64,000 bases of DNA, from assembly GCA_964426915.1 (NCBI GenBank), contig CAYRTD010000002.1, positions 13,121-77,120 on the forward strand, in the 5' to 3' direction. How positions within the stretch are numbered: the first letter of the stretch is position 1; the number at the start of each line of letters is the position of its first letter. Under the pieces are notes generated by a model. That model did not search any database. It was not told the DNA's origin and was given only the letters and a program-made list of their open reading frames with translations. The DNA is from CAYRTD01 sp964426915. Its GTDB lineage: Bacteria; Bacteroidota; Bacteroidia; Bacteroidales; GCA-2748055. Positions 18,142 through 26,823 of this stretch are shown here, piece by piece. The position numbers and the translations under genes were made by a program.

Positions 18142-21100
18142 ATGAAAAAACATTTAAAGATCCTTATTTTCCTGACATCCTGTTTTATCTTCCAGGTCCC
18201 TGTCCACTCTCAGTATTTTGGAAAAAATAAAGTCAATTATGAAGTATTTGACTTTAAAATCTATGAAACTCCTCATTTTAAGATATATCATTATATTGAA
18301 GATGAAGAGGAGGTAGAGAATTTTGCACGATTATGTGAAAGATGGTATGAACGTCATCAGGAGATTTTCTTTGACACTCTTGTATCAAAAAAACCTGTCA
18401 TACTTTATAATGATCACCCTGACTTTCAGCAAACCACTGCCGTTCAGAGTATTATAGGTGTTGGTACCGGCGGTGTAACGGAAGGCTACCGTCAACGTTT
18501 AATCATGCCGTATTCTGCTTCTAACAGTGAAACAAATCATGTTCTGGGGCATGAGATGGTCCATGTTTATCAGTATAATGTTTTTAAAAAACAGGATAGC
18601 CTGGGTTTACGATCAATAGGAAATGTGCCGATATGGATGATTGAAGGTTTAGCAGAATACCTCTCAGTTGGCAGGTCAGATGTAAAAACAGCCATGTGGA
18701 TGCGTGATGCAGTTCAGCAGGATGATATTCCAACATTCAGGCAGATGTCCAGAGAGCCAAATGAATATTTCCCATACCGGTATGGTCATGCTTTTTGGGT
18801 TTATTTGACGGGCTTATACGGTGATGGAATTATCCGCCCTTTATTATTTGGAACAGGAAAAAGTGGGTATGAAAAGGCGTTGGATAGTCTGACAAGCTTT
18901 TCTGCTGACTCTCTTTCTCAATTGTGGGCAATAAAGCTAAAAGAAACTCACTCACCATATCTGGAAGGCAAAAAAGAGAGTATAGGCGAGAAATTATTTG
19001 ACGTTTCCAATGCAGGAGAAATGAACATTGCACCCTCAATCAGCCCCGATGGTGAAGATCTTATTTTCATTTCAGACAAAAATGTACTTTCTATCGATTA
19101 TTTCCTGGCTGACATCAATGAAAAAACGATTACCAAACAAATCACCAATGTAGTCCGTGGGGCTCATATTGATGCTTATAGTTTTCTGGAATCTGCCGGA
19201 ACATGGAGTCCCGATGGAAAACATTTTGCAATCACTACTTTTATCCAGGGAAGAAATAAATTATTGATTGTGAATTTAGAACAGGAAAAAATTGTCAATA
19301 CCATTGAGCCAGGAAAACTGGAGAGTTTTAACAATCCCCGGTGGTCACCCGATGGAAAAAAAATCCTGTTGTCAGGTCTAAAAAGCGGAAATAGTGACAT
19401 TTATCTTTATCATCTGGAAACAGAGCAACTTGAACAATTAACGGATGATGAATATTCTGATCTCCTGCCCAGCTGGTCGCCAGACGGTTCGAAAGTTGTT
19501 TTTGTTAGCGACCGGAGTAGGGAGACTGATTTTCAGCAACTTAAATACGGTAATTTCAAAATGACCATTTATGATCTTGAAGCAGGTAATCTGCAAAATA
19601 TCAACATTTTGGAAGGAGCTGACATTTTTAATCCAATGTATTCTCCCGATGGTTCAGAAATTTATTTTGTTTCTAATGCAAATGGCTACAGAAATCTGTA
19701 CCGCTATAATCCGGAAAGCCAGGAAACCAGAAAGCTGACTGATTTTCAGACGGGAGTTTCCGGGATTACTGACATGTCGCCCTGTTTCGATATTTCTCAT
19801 GCCAGTGAAGAACTTGTATATATTCTATATAGAAATGATGATTATACTTTATATAAACAGAATCTGTCAGAACTTGACGGGCCCCTGTTCACTTCCATGG
19901 ATGTTGATCTTCAGGCTGCCGAAATAGTGGCTTCTGAGGAAGACAAAAGAAGAGTCATTATAGATGAAGTTCTTGAGGAATATCCTGAGGCCGATACCAG
20001 CCGGTTTAAATACAGACCTTATGACAAGGCATTTTCGCTGGAAACTATTGGAAACACAGGAATCGGAGTTGGAGCCAGCCGGTATGGTACCGGAATGGCC
20101 GGCGGGATAAGTTTGCTTTTCTCTGATGTGCTCAGGCGGCATCTGCTGATGACAGCTCTTCAGGTCCAGGGGAGGATCTATGATATTGCCGGGCAGGTTT
20201 ATTATTTGAATCAAAAAACCCGCTTTAACTGGGGTGCTTCATTCAGTCATGTCCCTTATCGGTCCTCAAGGGCATTTTTAAAAAGGGATACAACAGAGGA
20301 AATGGTGATAACAAATCTTGTATTAATGCAACAGAGAACTTTTGAAGATGAACTCAGTTTAATGGGCCAGTACCCTCTATCCAAAAAGCTACGGATTGAA
20401 GGCGGAATAACTGCCAGCAGATATAGTTTCAGGATTGACAGTATAAATAATTATTATTCCGGAAATCTCAGACTTGGAAGAGAATCTCAACAGGTTGATG
20501 CTCCCGATCCATTTTACCTGTACAGATCTTATCTGGCTTATGTAGGGGACAATTCAACCTTTGGACTTACTTCACCGATGAGGGGATATCGTTATCGCTT
20601 CCAGGGAGAAAGGGTTTTTGGGGAATTCGGATATTGGGGAGTTCTTACTGATTACCGTAAATATTTTTTCTTTTCACCTTCAGCTTTAGGATTTCGTCTT
20701 ATGCATTATGGACGCTATGGAAGAAGTGCAGATGAACTTTATCCTATGTTCCTTGGAAATCAGTATTATGTAAGAGGCTATAGTTATGGTTCTATGAGCA
20801 GGACACGATGTAATGCTCCGAACTGTCTGAGTGTTAACAATCTTGTCGGAAGTAAAATTTTTGTTGGAAATGTGGAATTCCGTTATCCTCTATCCGGTCC
20901 CAAACGATTAGCATTAATAAAATCAAGATTGTTTTTCAGTGATCTGGTACTTTTCGCGGATGGAGGTCTTGTCTGGTCCGATTTTGAAGATATTGAATTC
21001 AACTGGGAGCCCAGGCAGGAGGATGAAGTACATATTCCCATATACAGTGCAGGCATAGCTGTCCGTATAAATCTTTTCGGAGCAATTATTCTCGAACCTT

Positions 21101-21180
21101 ATTATGCATTTCCCTTCCAGCGGCCGGAAGCGAAATCTTCGGGGACTTTTGGTCTGCATCTTTCGGCCGGAGGATTCTAG
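18142..21180 (+). CDS. Envelope protein: HExxH peptidase-like, TolB-like propeller and outer-membrane barrel
   Basis: I chose the ATG at 18142 (not the in-frame upstream 18064) because it begins a clear signal peptide, MKKHLKILIFLTSCF...VHSQ; the product is 1012 residues. HEMVH (137-141) and EGLAEY (168-173) form a gluzincin-type zinc site with the second Glu as likely third ligand. Residues about 270-570 contain repeated WSPDGK/YSPDGS blades of a TolB/PD40 beta-propeller. The last 350 or so residues resemble a BamA/TamA surface-antigen barrel, ending in an aromatic residue (LSAGGF). It is probably anchored in the outer membrane with the peptidase and propeller exposed. Substrate unknown; the combination is known in Bacteroidota but uncharacterised as far as I know. 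Confidence 0.85.
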   Translation: MKKHLKILIFLTSCFIFQVPVHSQYFGKNKVNYEVFDFKIYETPHFKIYHYIEDEEEVENFARLCERWYERHQEIFFDTLVSKKPVILYNDHPDFQQTTAVQSIIGVGTGGVTEGYRQRLIMPYSASNSETNHVLGHEMVHVYQYNVFKKQDSLGLRSIGNVPIWMIEGLAEYLSVGRSDVKTAMWMRDAVQQDDIPTFRQMSREPNEYFPYRYGHAFWVYLTGLYGDGIIRPLLFGTGKSGYEKALDSLTSFSADSLSQLWAIKLKETHSPYLEGKKESIGEKLFDVSNAGEMNIAPSISPDGEDLIFISDKNVLSIDYFLADINEKTITKQITNVVRGAHIDAYSFLESAGTWSPDGKHFAITTFIQGRNKLLIVNLEQEKIVNTIEPGKLESFNNPRWSPDGKKILLSGLKSGNSDIYLYHLETEQLEQLTDDEYSDLLPSWSPDGSKVVFVSDRSRETDFQQLKYGNFKMTIYDLEAGNLQNINILEGADIFNPMYSPDGSEIYFVSNANGYRNLYRYNPESQETRKLTDFQTGVSGITDMSPCFDISHASEELVYILYRNDDYTLYKQNLSELDGPLFTSMDVDLQAAEIVASEEDKRRVIIDEVLEEYPEADTSRFKYRPYDKAFSLETIGNTGIGVGASRYGTGMAGGISLLFSDVLRRHLLMTALQVQGRIYDIAGQVYYLNQKTRFNWGASFSHVPYRSSRAFLKRDTTEEMVITNLVLMQQRTFEDELSLMGQYPLSKKLRIEGGITASRYSFRIDSINNYYSGNLRLGRESQQVDAPDPFYLYRSYLAYVGDNSTFGLTSPMRGYRYRFQGERVFGEFGYWGVLTDYRKYFFFSPSALGFRLMHYGRYGRSADELYPMFLGNQYYVRGYSYGSMSRTRCNAPNCLSVNNLVGSKIFVGNVEFRYPLSGPKRLALIKSRLFFSDLVLFADGGLVWSDFEDIEFNWEPRQEDEVHIPIYSAGIAVRINLFGAIILEPYYAFPFQRPEAKSSGTFGLHLSAGGF

Positions 21181-21575
21181 GATTGGGTTCTTTCGGTATT
21201 GGAGTTTAGAAATCTTAGGTGGATTTCGTGGTGACTCAAAATCGTATATTACTCGTCTGTCATTTTTGCCGTATAGCTTTATTTGCATGAAGCCCGATAG
21301 TACTGCAATGAAAAGGAATTGAATTCGATTTTTTTTAGAAAATGTACCTCCTGGACGATTTCTTATTGAAGAAAAATTCTTTTAGCATGGCTAAAACTAT
21401 TAAATTTGTTTACTGATCTGTATTTTTTACTTCAGGGAAAGATAATACTACGGTGTATAGCCTGAAATAGCATTCATCTGCTGACTCTAATGCATCTTTG
21501 TCTTAAAACAGTGTATTTCGAGTGCCTAAAAAATACCAGGTCAAAGAGTGCTAACAAATTTTCTTATAAAACTTA
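21181..21575. other. Intergenic stretch of 395 bp
   Basis: No gene is seen. TAAATTTG at 21411-21418 fits the -7 consensus but lacks a well-spaced TTTG, and would give a leader of about 155 bases for the helicase gene. No terminator hairpin was found after the upstream gene. Confidence 0.45.
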
Positions 21576-23375
21576 ATGGATCTTACTAAAGAACAATATG
21601 ATATAATTAACTCTACAGGTAATATTAAGATCAATGCAATTGCCGGATCGGGGAAAACCACTACCCTGATTGAGTATGCCAGGGAACGTCCAAAGAAAAG
21701 TAAAATTCTTTACCTGGCTTTTAATAAATCGGTGAAGCTGGAAGCGATCAGAAAATTTACCGACAATGCTTTAAACAATGTAAAAGTTGAAACTGCTCAT
21801 TCCCTGGCATATCGACATGTTGTACCCCGGAATGGTTATAAAATCAGATCTCAGGGTTATAAAACACATGAAATTGCTGAATTACTGGGGCTTCAGGGTA
21901 ATGGTGAAAAACATGAAGAGTACATTCTTGCCAATCATATTAATAAATTCATAACCTACTTTTGTAACAGTGATAAACCCAAAGTTCAGGATTTGAATTA
22001 TCTTGATGTGGTTACGGATAATAAGGCCAGGGTTTTTGTTTCTCATTTTTACAGCCACATTGAAAAGCAAACACGGGTGATTTTGAGCAAGATGAATAAG
22101 GCTGAAATAGAAATCACCCATGATTTTTACCTAAAAAAATTTCAACTTTCAAGTCCTTCTCTACCTTATGATTATATTCTTTTTGATGAGGCTCAGGATG
22201 CCTCTCCTGCAATGCTTGATGTATTTTTAAAGCAAAAAGCAACAAAAGTAATAGTTGGGGATACTCATCAACAAATTTATGGTTGGAGATACGCTGTAAA
22301 CTCTCTCGAAAAGGTAGATTTTAAAAACTATAATCTATCCTCCAGTTTTCGTTTCAGTCAGGATATTGCTGATCTTGCTATGGAAGTTCTGAAGTGGAAA
22401 AAATACATTAATCAGGAAAAGCACCTCCCGATAAAAGGTAAAGGTATCAGAAGTAAATCTGAATCTAAAGCATTCCTTGCAAGAACAAATCTTGGTTTGC
22501 TTCTGAAGGCGATAGGGCAGGTTACCGAGAACAAAAAAGTAAAAAAGATTTATTTTGAAGGTAATATCAATTCCTATACTTATGCTGAAGAGGGAGCCTC
22601 ACTTTATGATGTGCTTAGCCTCTATAATTATAATCACGGGATTATCCGGGATAGGCTGATAAAGCAGATGAGGGACCTTGAAGAGCTGGAAGATTATATT
22701 GAAAAAACGGAAGACGTTCAACTGGGAATGATGGTAGAAATTGTAAAGGAATATGGCAATGAAATACCCGGTATAATCAAATCCATAAAAGAAAAGCATA
22801 TAGCTGATAATGACAGGAAAAATGCAGATATGATCTTTTCAACCGTACACAGAAGCAAAGGAATGGAGTATGATATTGTTCATCTTGTTAACGATTTCAT
22901 ATCAGAGGAAAAATTGAAAAATTTAAAAAACAACAGTCCAAAAAGTGAAGAAATCAGTGAGGATAAGCTAAGGGAAGAAATCAATTTGTTATATGTAGCG
23001 GTAACCCGGGCAAAGAACAGTATATACATTCCCGAATCTCTTATGCCTGAAGGATTTCCTTCTTCCCCCCAGATTCATGTTACCAGAGAACTGGCAGTAA
23101 GTATGCAGGACGAAAATACTTCATTTAAGAATGCTATGGGCCGAAAATTATACGGAACCGGCACATATAACAAGGTATACGATGTACAAAAAGTGAAGAC
23201 CAGACATAAGGATGCTTACAGGCCCTGGACGCAAGAGCTTGACGATGAGCTTACAATAATGTATTATGAAGGGGTTAATGTGAAGGATATGGCAAAACAT
23301 TTCGGACGCTCCAGGGGTGCGATAAGGTCCAGAATCAGGAAACTGGAGCTTGAAGACCTGTATGGACAGATGTGA
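21576..23375 (+). CDS. UvrD/Rep-type superfamily 1 helicase with C-terminal HTH
   Basis: A 599-residue ATP-dependent DNA helicase or translocase. Motif I AIAGSGKTTT (residues 21-30), motif II YILFDEAQDASPAM (about 202-215), motif III VGDTHQQIYGWRY, motif IV-like SSFRFSQDIA, motif V FSTVHRSKGMEYD and motif VI LLYVAVTRAK are all present, so catalysis should be intact. It is shorter than UvrD (about 720), with a reduced 2B region, and the SSFRF motif recalls Fbh1-type helicases. The last 50 residues (about 548-595: RPWTQELDDELTIMYYEG, HFGRSRGAIRSRIRKLEL) form a Myb/SANT-like or Trip-type HTH that may bind DNA. It stands alone and may act in recombination repair. Confidence 0.88.
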   Translation: MDLTKEQYDIINSTGNIKINAIAGSGKTTTLIEYARERPKKSKILYLAFNKSVKLEAIRKFTDNALNNVKVETAHSLAYRHVVPRNGYKIRSQGYKTHEIAELLGLQGNGEKHEEYILANHINKFITYFCNSDKPKVQDLNYLDVVTDNKARVFVSHFYSHIEKQTRVILSKMNKAEIEITHDFYLKKFQLSSPSLPYDYILFDEAQDASPAMLDVFLKQKATKVIVGDTHQQIYGWRYAVNSLEKVDFKNYNLSSSFRFSQDIADLAMEVLKWKKYINQEKHLPIKGKGIRSKSESKAFLARTNLGLLLKAIGQVTENKKVKKIYFEGNINSYTYAEEGASLYDVLSLYNYNHGIIRDRLIKQMRDLEELEDYIEKTEDVQLGMMVEIVKEYGNEIPGIIKSIKEKHIADNDRKNADMIFSTVHRSKGMEYDIVHLVNDFISEEKLKNLKNNSPKSEEISEDKLREEINLLYVAVTRAKNSIYIPESLMPEGFPSSPQIHVTRELAVSMQDENTSFKNAMGRKLYGTGTYNKVYDVQKVKTRHKDAYRPWTQELDDELTIMYYEGVNVKDMAKHFGRSRGAIRSRIRKLELEDLYGQM

Positions 23376-23425
23376 GGACTATTCATAAATCATGGAAACT
23401 CTAAACTGCTTCAATTCTTTTTCAG

Positions 23426-23683
23426 TCAGATCTGGCTTAGGTCTTCCTCCAGTTTAAGCATTATCTCCAATGCCTCTTTACGGCTTTTTCCACAAACCAA
23501 TTCTTCTGCTCTGAAATCTGCACATACCTTCGGACGCCCTGAATGGTTAAAAATTGCACAGCGATAATTTGCAGTCAGATGAATGCATCTTACCCCGGCT
23601 GGTTTTCCTTCGGGCATTCCGGGTATAGGTGAGCTTATGGATGGAGCGATACAACAGGCCCCGCAGTTAGTACGACAATTCAT
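23426..23683 (-). CDS. YkgJ-family cysteine-cluster protein
   Basis: An 85-residue protein starting at the ATG at 23683 (MNCRTNCGACC); the longer frame to 23776 is rejected because family members begin at this motif. Eight conserved-type Cys are visible, in CRTNCGACC, VRCIHL, YRCAIF, KVCADF and LVCGKS, the YkgJ (UPF0153) pattern, thought to bind zinc or an Fe-S cluster. There is no signal peptide. It lies 108 bp after the YceI gene on the same strand and may share its transcript. Biochemical role unknown. Confidence 0.85.
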   Translation of the reverse strand: MNCRTNCGACCIAPSISSPIPGMPEGKPAGVRCIHLTANYRCAIFNHSGRPKVCADFRAEELVCGKSRKEALEIMLKLEEDLSQI

Positions 23684-23791
23684 TAATCTGAACTTACTTT
23701 TGCCACAAAAGTAAGTTTTTTTAGCTGTAAATGCGACTCGAAAAAAATTTTTATTAAAATCTGTCAATAGAGTCAAGAGGCAGTAACCTGT

Positions 23792-24463
23792 TTAAACCTT
23801 GTTAAATTCAATATCAAATTTCAAATTGATCATATCCCCGATATAATCATCCTTTAACTCATTAAAGACAGATTTGGATTTGAAATTAACCCCCCATTTG
23901 GTACGGTCGATGGCAAATTCATTGGTTCTTACACTGACTTGATTGCCTTCTGCTTCTACCCTTGCAGGGAAGGTTATGCTTTTCGTTTGTCCTCTCATTG
24001 TGAGATTTCCTGTAATTTCATGGGTAGGCTCAATCCCTTCCAGGGTAGCTTCTCCTGAGTATTCATTAACAGAAACCATTTCAAATACAGCTTCTGGGTA
24101 TTGCTCTGTGTAGAAAAAATCTTCAGATTTCAGATGTCCTACCAGGCGCCCATTCATATCCCCCTTAAGATCTTCATTTACGATGGAGTTCAGGTCAATG
24201 ATAAATGTTCCTGCTGTAATATTTCCGTTTTCAAAATTTAATTTACCTTCTTCTGCCATAACGGTGCCATGATGTTCACCACCTGGCTTTGTGCCTCTCC
24301 ACATAATTTTTGTTGATTGGGGATCCATTTTGAACTCAGAGCCGGATCCTTTTGCTGTTTCTTTTGCATCTCCGGTTTTTGCTTCTCTGGCATTTTCCGC
24401 ATTGCAGGATGCTAATAATGCGATGATTCCAAGACCATAAATAATTTTTCTCACTTTTTTCAT
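23792..24463 (-). CDS. YceI-family lipoprotein
   Basis: A 223-residue exported lipoprotein with signal peptide and lipobox LLASC (Cys20), then a spacer rich in Lys/Glu/Gly. From about residue 45 comes a YceI beta-barrel domain: DPQSTKIMWRGTKPGGEHHGTV near its start and VSVRTNEFAIDRTKWGVNF near its end. YceI proteins form lipocalin-like barrels that bind long isoprenoids or related lipids, often stress-induced; the ligand here is unknown. Members usually are soluble periplasmic proteins, so lipid anchoring is typical of the Bacteroidota subgroup. It is followed by the ykgJ-like gene on the same strand. Confidence 0.9.
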   Translation of the reverse strand: MKKVRKIIYGLGIIALLASCNAENAREAKTGDAKETAKGSGSEFKMDPQSTKIMWRGTKPGGEHHGTVMAEEGKLNFENGNITAGTFIIDLNSIVNEDLKGDMNGRLVGHLKSEDFFYTEQYPEAVFEMVSVNEYSGEATLEGIEPTHEITGNLTMRGQTKSITFPARVEAEGNQVSVRTNEFAIDRTKWGVNFKSKSVFNELKDDYIGDMINLKFDIEFNKV

Positions 24464-24701
24464 ATATTTAGTTTTAAAGCTTTTAAACAGATTAAACTGA
24501 AAAATTGTTTACCAGCAACGGGCTTTTAACATAAAATTAGAATTTTTTTATTTGGAACTATAAAAATACCCGGCTTACATTGTCGCCCCCGGTTCATTTG
24601 CCTGTATTTAATCTGCTATCAGGAGCAGGGATAATCTGATTCATTACCGGAAATAATCCCAGGTGAAAAAGAGGTGCAATAAAGAAGGAAAGACAGATAG
24701 T

Positions 24702-24733
24702 TTTGTTTTTCAGCAATTAAAAATATAATTTTA
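24702..24733 (+). promoter_or_regulatory. Candidate promoter of the hybrid kinase gene
   Basis: TTTG (24702-24705) and TAATTTTA (24726-24733) are separated by 20 bases, as in the Bacteroidota TTTG-N19-21-TAnnTTTG promoter, with A in place of the last G. The ATG follows at 24761. Confidence 0.5.
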
Positions 24734-24760
24734 TAAAAAAACGCAATCACACCTATTGAT

Positions 24761-26158
24761 ATGAGCGCAAAAAATAAAGTTATTATATTTTCAGTATTAC
24801 TTGCTGTCCTGTTTTATTTTATTGACACACTTGTTTATTTTCTGGTTTTCGCTGAGGGAAACTCTTTTTTGGAAGTTTTTATAACGGCAGTACCCCTGAT
24901 TGAGATCTATAACCGTTTGCTTTTAATTGCCGGATTAGTTTTATTAGGCTTTATCAGCTCAGGGTTCATCAGCAACCTTTCTCTTGAAAATGAGTTTCTG
25001 AAAAATCAGACACCCGGGAAATCCGCCGGGTTGGATTCCAGTTTTATAACGGGATTATCTTATCAGATCCGCACTCCTCTTAATGCGATTGTTGGTTTTT
25101 CCGAATTATTAAAGGATCCAAATCTTTCTCTTCAGTCAAAACAGACCTATATTAATCACATCCATTCCAGCGGAAATTACCTGTTGCAATTGATCAACAA
25201 CCTTTCTGATATTACTAAAATCGAGTCCAGGCAGATGACAATTTCAAAATCTGAAACAAAGCTTAATGAGATGTTTGATGAATTATTTGCTTACTTCGGG
25301 GAACAAAAAAAAGAGATGGGGAAAGTTGATTTGAAACTTGAGGTTGTAAAAGGTAATAATGATCCTGAGTATGCTGTTTTTGTGGATCGCAGTCATTTAA
25401 AACAGGTGATGTCAAATTTAATCGAGAATGCATTAAAACATACAGAAGAAGGCCTGGTTGAATTCGGATATAAGATAAAAGACAAAAAACTTCTTGAGTT
25501 TTATGTAAAAGATACAGGGCAGGGCTTCTCCATGGACAGACTTGAGAGTATTTTCAGCAGATACAATAAACTCACTGATAATCAAAATCAACCTTTCGAT
25601 AGTGTTGCCCTGAGACTTACTATTTCAACAAGTCTTGTAAAATTAATGGGTGGACATATCCGCGCAAATTCAAAACCGGGTCAGGGCTCTACTTTCCTGT
25701 TTACATTACCTTTTTCCGATGTCGAAAAAAAGGAAGGTAAATCCAAAGCTTCTAAACCTGTTCGAAGCAAAGTGTCAAGTGAGCAGAACTGGGAAAACCG
25801 AAACATACTAATTGCAGAGGATGTGGAATCAAATTTTATTTATTTACAGGAACTTTTAAAACCTACCGGGGCACATCTGATCTGGGCAAAAAATGGAAAA
25901 GAAGCAGTAAAAAACGTCAAAACAGATAAGAAGATTGACCTCGTGCTAATGGATATTTTAATGCCTGAAATGGATGGATATGAAGCAACAAGAGAAATTA
26001 AGAAAATGCGGCCTGAACTACCTGTCATTGCACAGACTGCTTACAGTCTGGAGGGGGGTGATAATAAGGAAGATGTGAAGAGGTTTGATGATTTTCTTAT
26101 AAAACCTATATGGTCTCCCCAATTAATTGAAGCTATTGAGAAACAGTTTTCAAAGTAG
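24761..26158 (+). CDS. Degenerate hybrid histidine kinase with intact receiver domain
   Basis: A 465-residue protein with two membrane segments (about residues 6-33 and 48-72), a HisKA-like dimerisation region, an HATPase region and a C-terminal receiver. In the H-box the phospho-accepting His is replaced by Tyr101 (LSYQIRTPLNAI; TAT at 25061-25063). The N-box (SNLIENALKH) and G1 box (DTGQGF) are kept, but the G2 box is changed from the usual GLGLAIS to SVALRLTIS (from residue 281). The receiver keeps its acceptor Asp398 (LVLMDILMPEMDG) and Lys in FLIKP. It cannot autophosphorylate in the usual way. It may be an allosteric partner or receive phosphate from another kinase. A terminator follows at 26175. 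Confidence 0.9.
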   Translation: MSAKNKVIIFSVLLAVLFYFIDTLVYFLVFAEGNSFLEVFITAVPLIEIYNRLLLIAGLVLLGFISSGFISNLSLENEFLKNQTPGKSAGLDSSFITGLSYQIRTPLNAIVGFSELLKDPNLSLQSKQTYINHIHSSGNYLLQLINNLSDITKIESRQMTISKSETKLNEMFDELFAYFGEQKKEMGKVDLKLEVVKGNNDPEYAVFVDRSHLKQVMSNLIENALKHTEEGLVEFGYKIKDKKLLEFYVKDTGQGFSMDRLESIFSRYNKLTDNQNQPFDSVALRLTISTSLVKLMGGHIRANSKPGQGSTFLFTLPFSDVEKKEGKSKASKPVRSKVSSEQNWENRNILIAEDVESNFIYLQELLKPTGAHLIWAKNGKEAVKNVKTDKKIDLVLMDILMPEMDGYEATREIKKMRPELPVIAQTAYSLEGGDNKEDVKRFDDFLIKPIWSPQLIEAIEKQFSK

Positions 26159-26174
26159 TGATATCCGGAAAAAT

Positions 26175-26206
26175 GAGGGTGTCAAAAAATATTTTTAGAC
26201 ACCCTC
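26175..26206. terminator. Bidirectional terminator between kinase and hsp20 genes
   Basis: GAGGGTGTC (26175-26183) and GACACCCTC (26198-26206) form a 9-bp stem with T-rich sequence on the plus side and A-rich loop sequence. It sits between two convergent stops and probably serves both genes. Confidence 0.8.
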
Positions 26207-26213
26207 TTTCTTT

Positions 26214-26645
26214 TTATGAAATTTCAATTTGTTTCGGCCCTTTTTCAACGGCCTCAGGTTTTTTTGGAATGCTTACACTTAAAATGCCATTGTCGTGTTT
26301 GGCTTTTATTTTATCAGTATCAACTGAGTCTGGCAGTGAGAATGACCTGCTGAAGGAACTATAATGAAACTCACGTCTCATATAGTTTTCTTTCTCTTCC
26401 TTATCCTCAGTCTTCTTGTCGGAAGAAACCGTCAGAACATTGTTATTCAGATCAATTTTGAAATCTTTCTTGCTCATTCCCGGTGCAGCAAATTCAATTT
26501 TATATTTATCTTCTTCTTCGGATATATTTGCTGCCGGAATAGTAGATCCAAAATTCTCACTTAAGGCAGACTTCATCAAAGTATTTCCAAAAAACTCGTC
26601 CCAGTTTTCCGGGAACCATGAACGTTTGTTAATGTTTGGTAACAT
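26214..26645 (-). CDS. Hsp20/alpha-crystallin small heat-shock protein
   Basis: A 143-residue small heat-shock protein, an ATP-independent holdase. I chose the ATG at 26645 (MLPNINKRSWFPENW), because it has a strong Shine-Dalgarno AAGGAGGA eight bases upstream and fits family length; the longer frame to 26774 has no family sequence. The alpha-crystallin domain spans about residues 40-130, with KIEFAAPGMSKKDFKIDL, the A-x-x-x-GIL motif as HDNGILSVSIPK, and a C-terminal I-x-I-like tail ending KQIEIS. Such a strong Shine-Dalgarno sequence is unusual in this phylum. An inverted repeat at 26737-26773 may be its operator. Confidence 0.92.
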   Translation of the reverse strand: MLPNINKRSWFPENWDEFFGNTLMKSALSENFGSTIPAANISEEEDKYKIEFAAPGMSKKDFKIDLNNNVLTVSSDKKTEDKEEKENYMRREFHYSSFSRSFSLPDSVDTDKIKAKHDNGILSVSIPKKPEAVEKGPKQIEIS

Positions 26646-26736
26646 AGCTCGATCCTCCTTTTTTTTGGTTAGACTTTTATTCAATTTCTGATTAGAAATA
26701 ATCAATTTATATACCATGAAGAATATGGTGACAAAA

Positions 26737-26773
26737 TGTCGGATTTTGATAAATAAAAAATGACAATCCGACA
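26737..26773. promoter_or_regulatory. Inverted repeat upstream of hsp20, possible operator
   Basis: TGTCGGATT (26737-26745) and AATCCGACA (26765-26773) are perfect inverted 9-mers with a 19-base spacer; a further small palindrome GACAAAATGTC (26730-26740) overlaps. It lies 92-128 bases before the hsp20 ATG. A role in heat-shock control is inferred from position only. Confidence 0.5.
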
Positions 26774-26823
26774 CTTCTGACTTGCGTATAAACCAAAATC
26801 AAGGGAAGCATGAGGGAAAAAAA

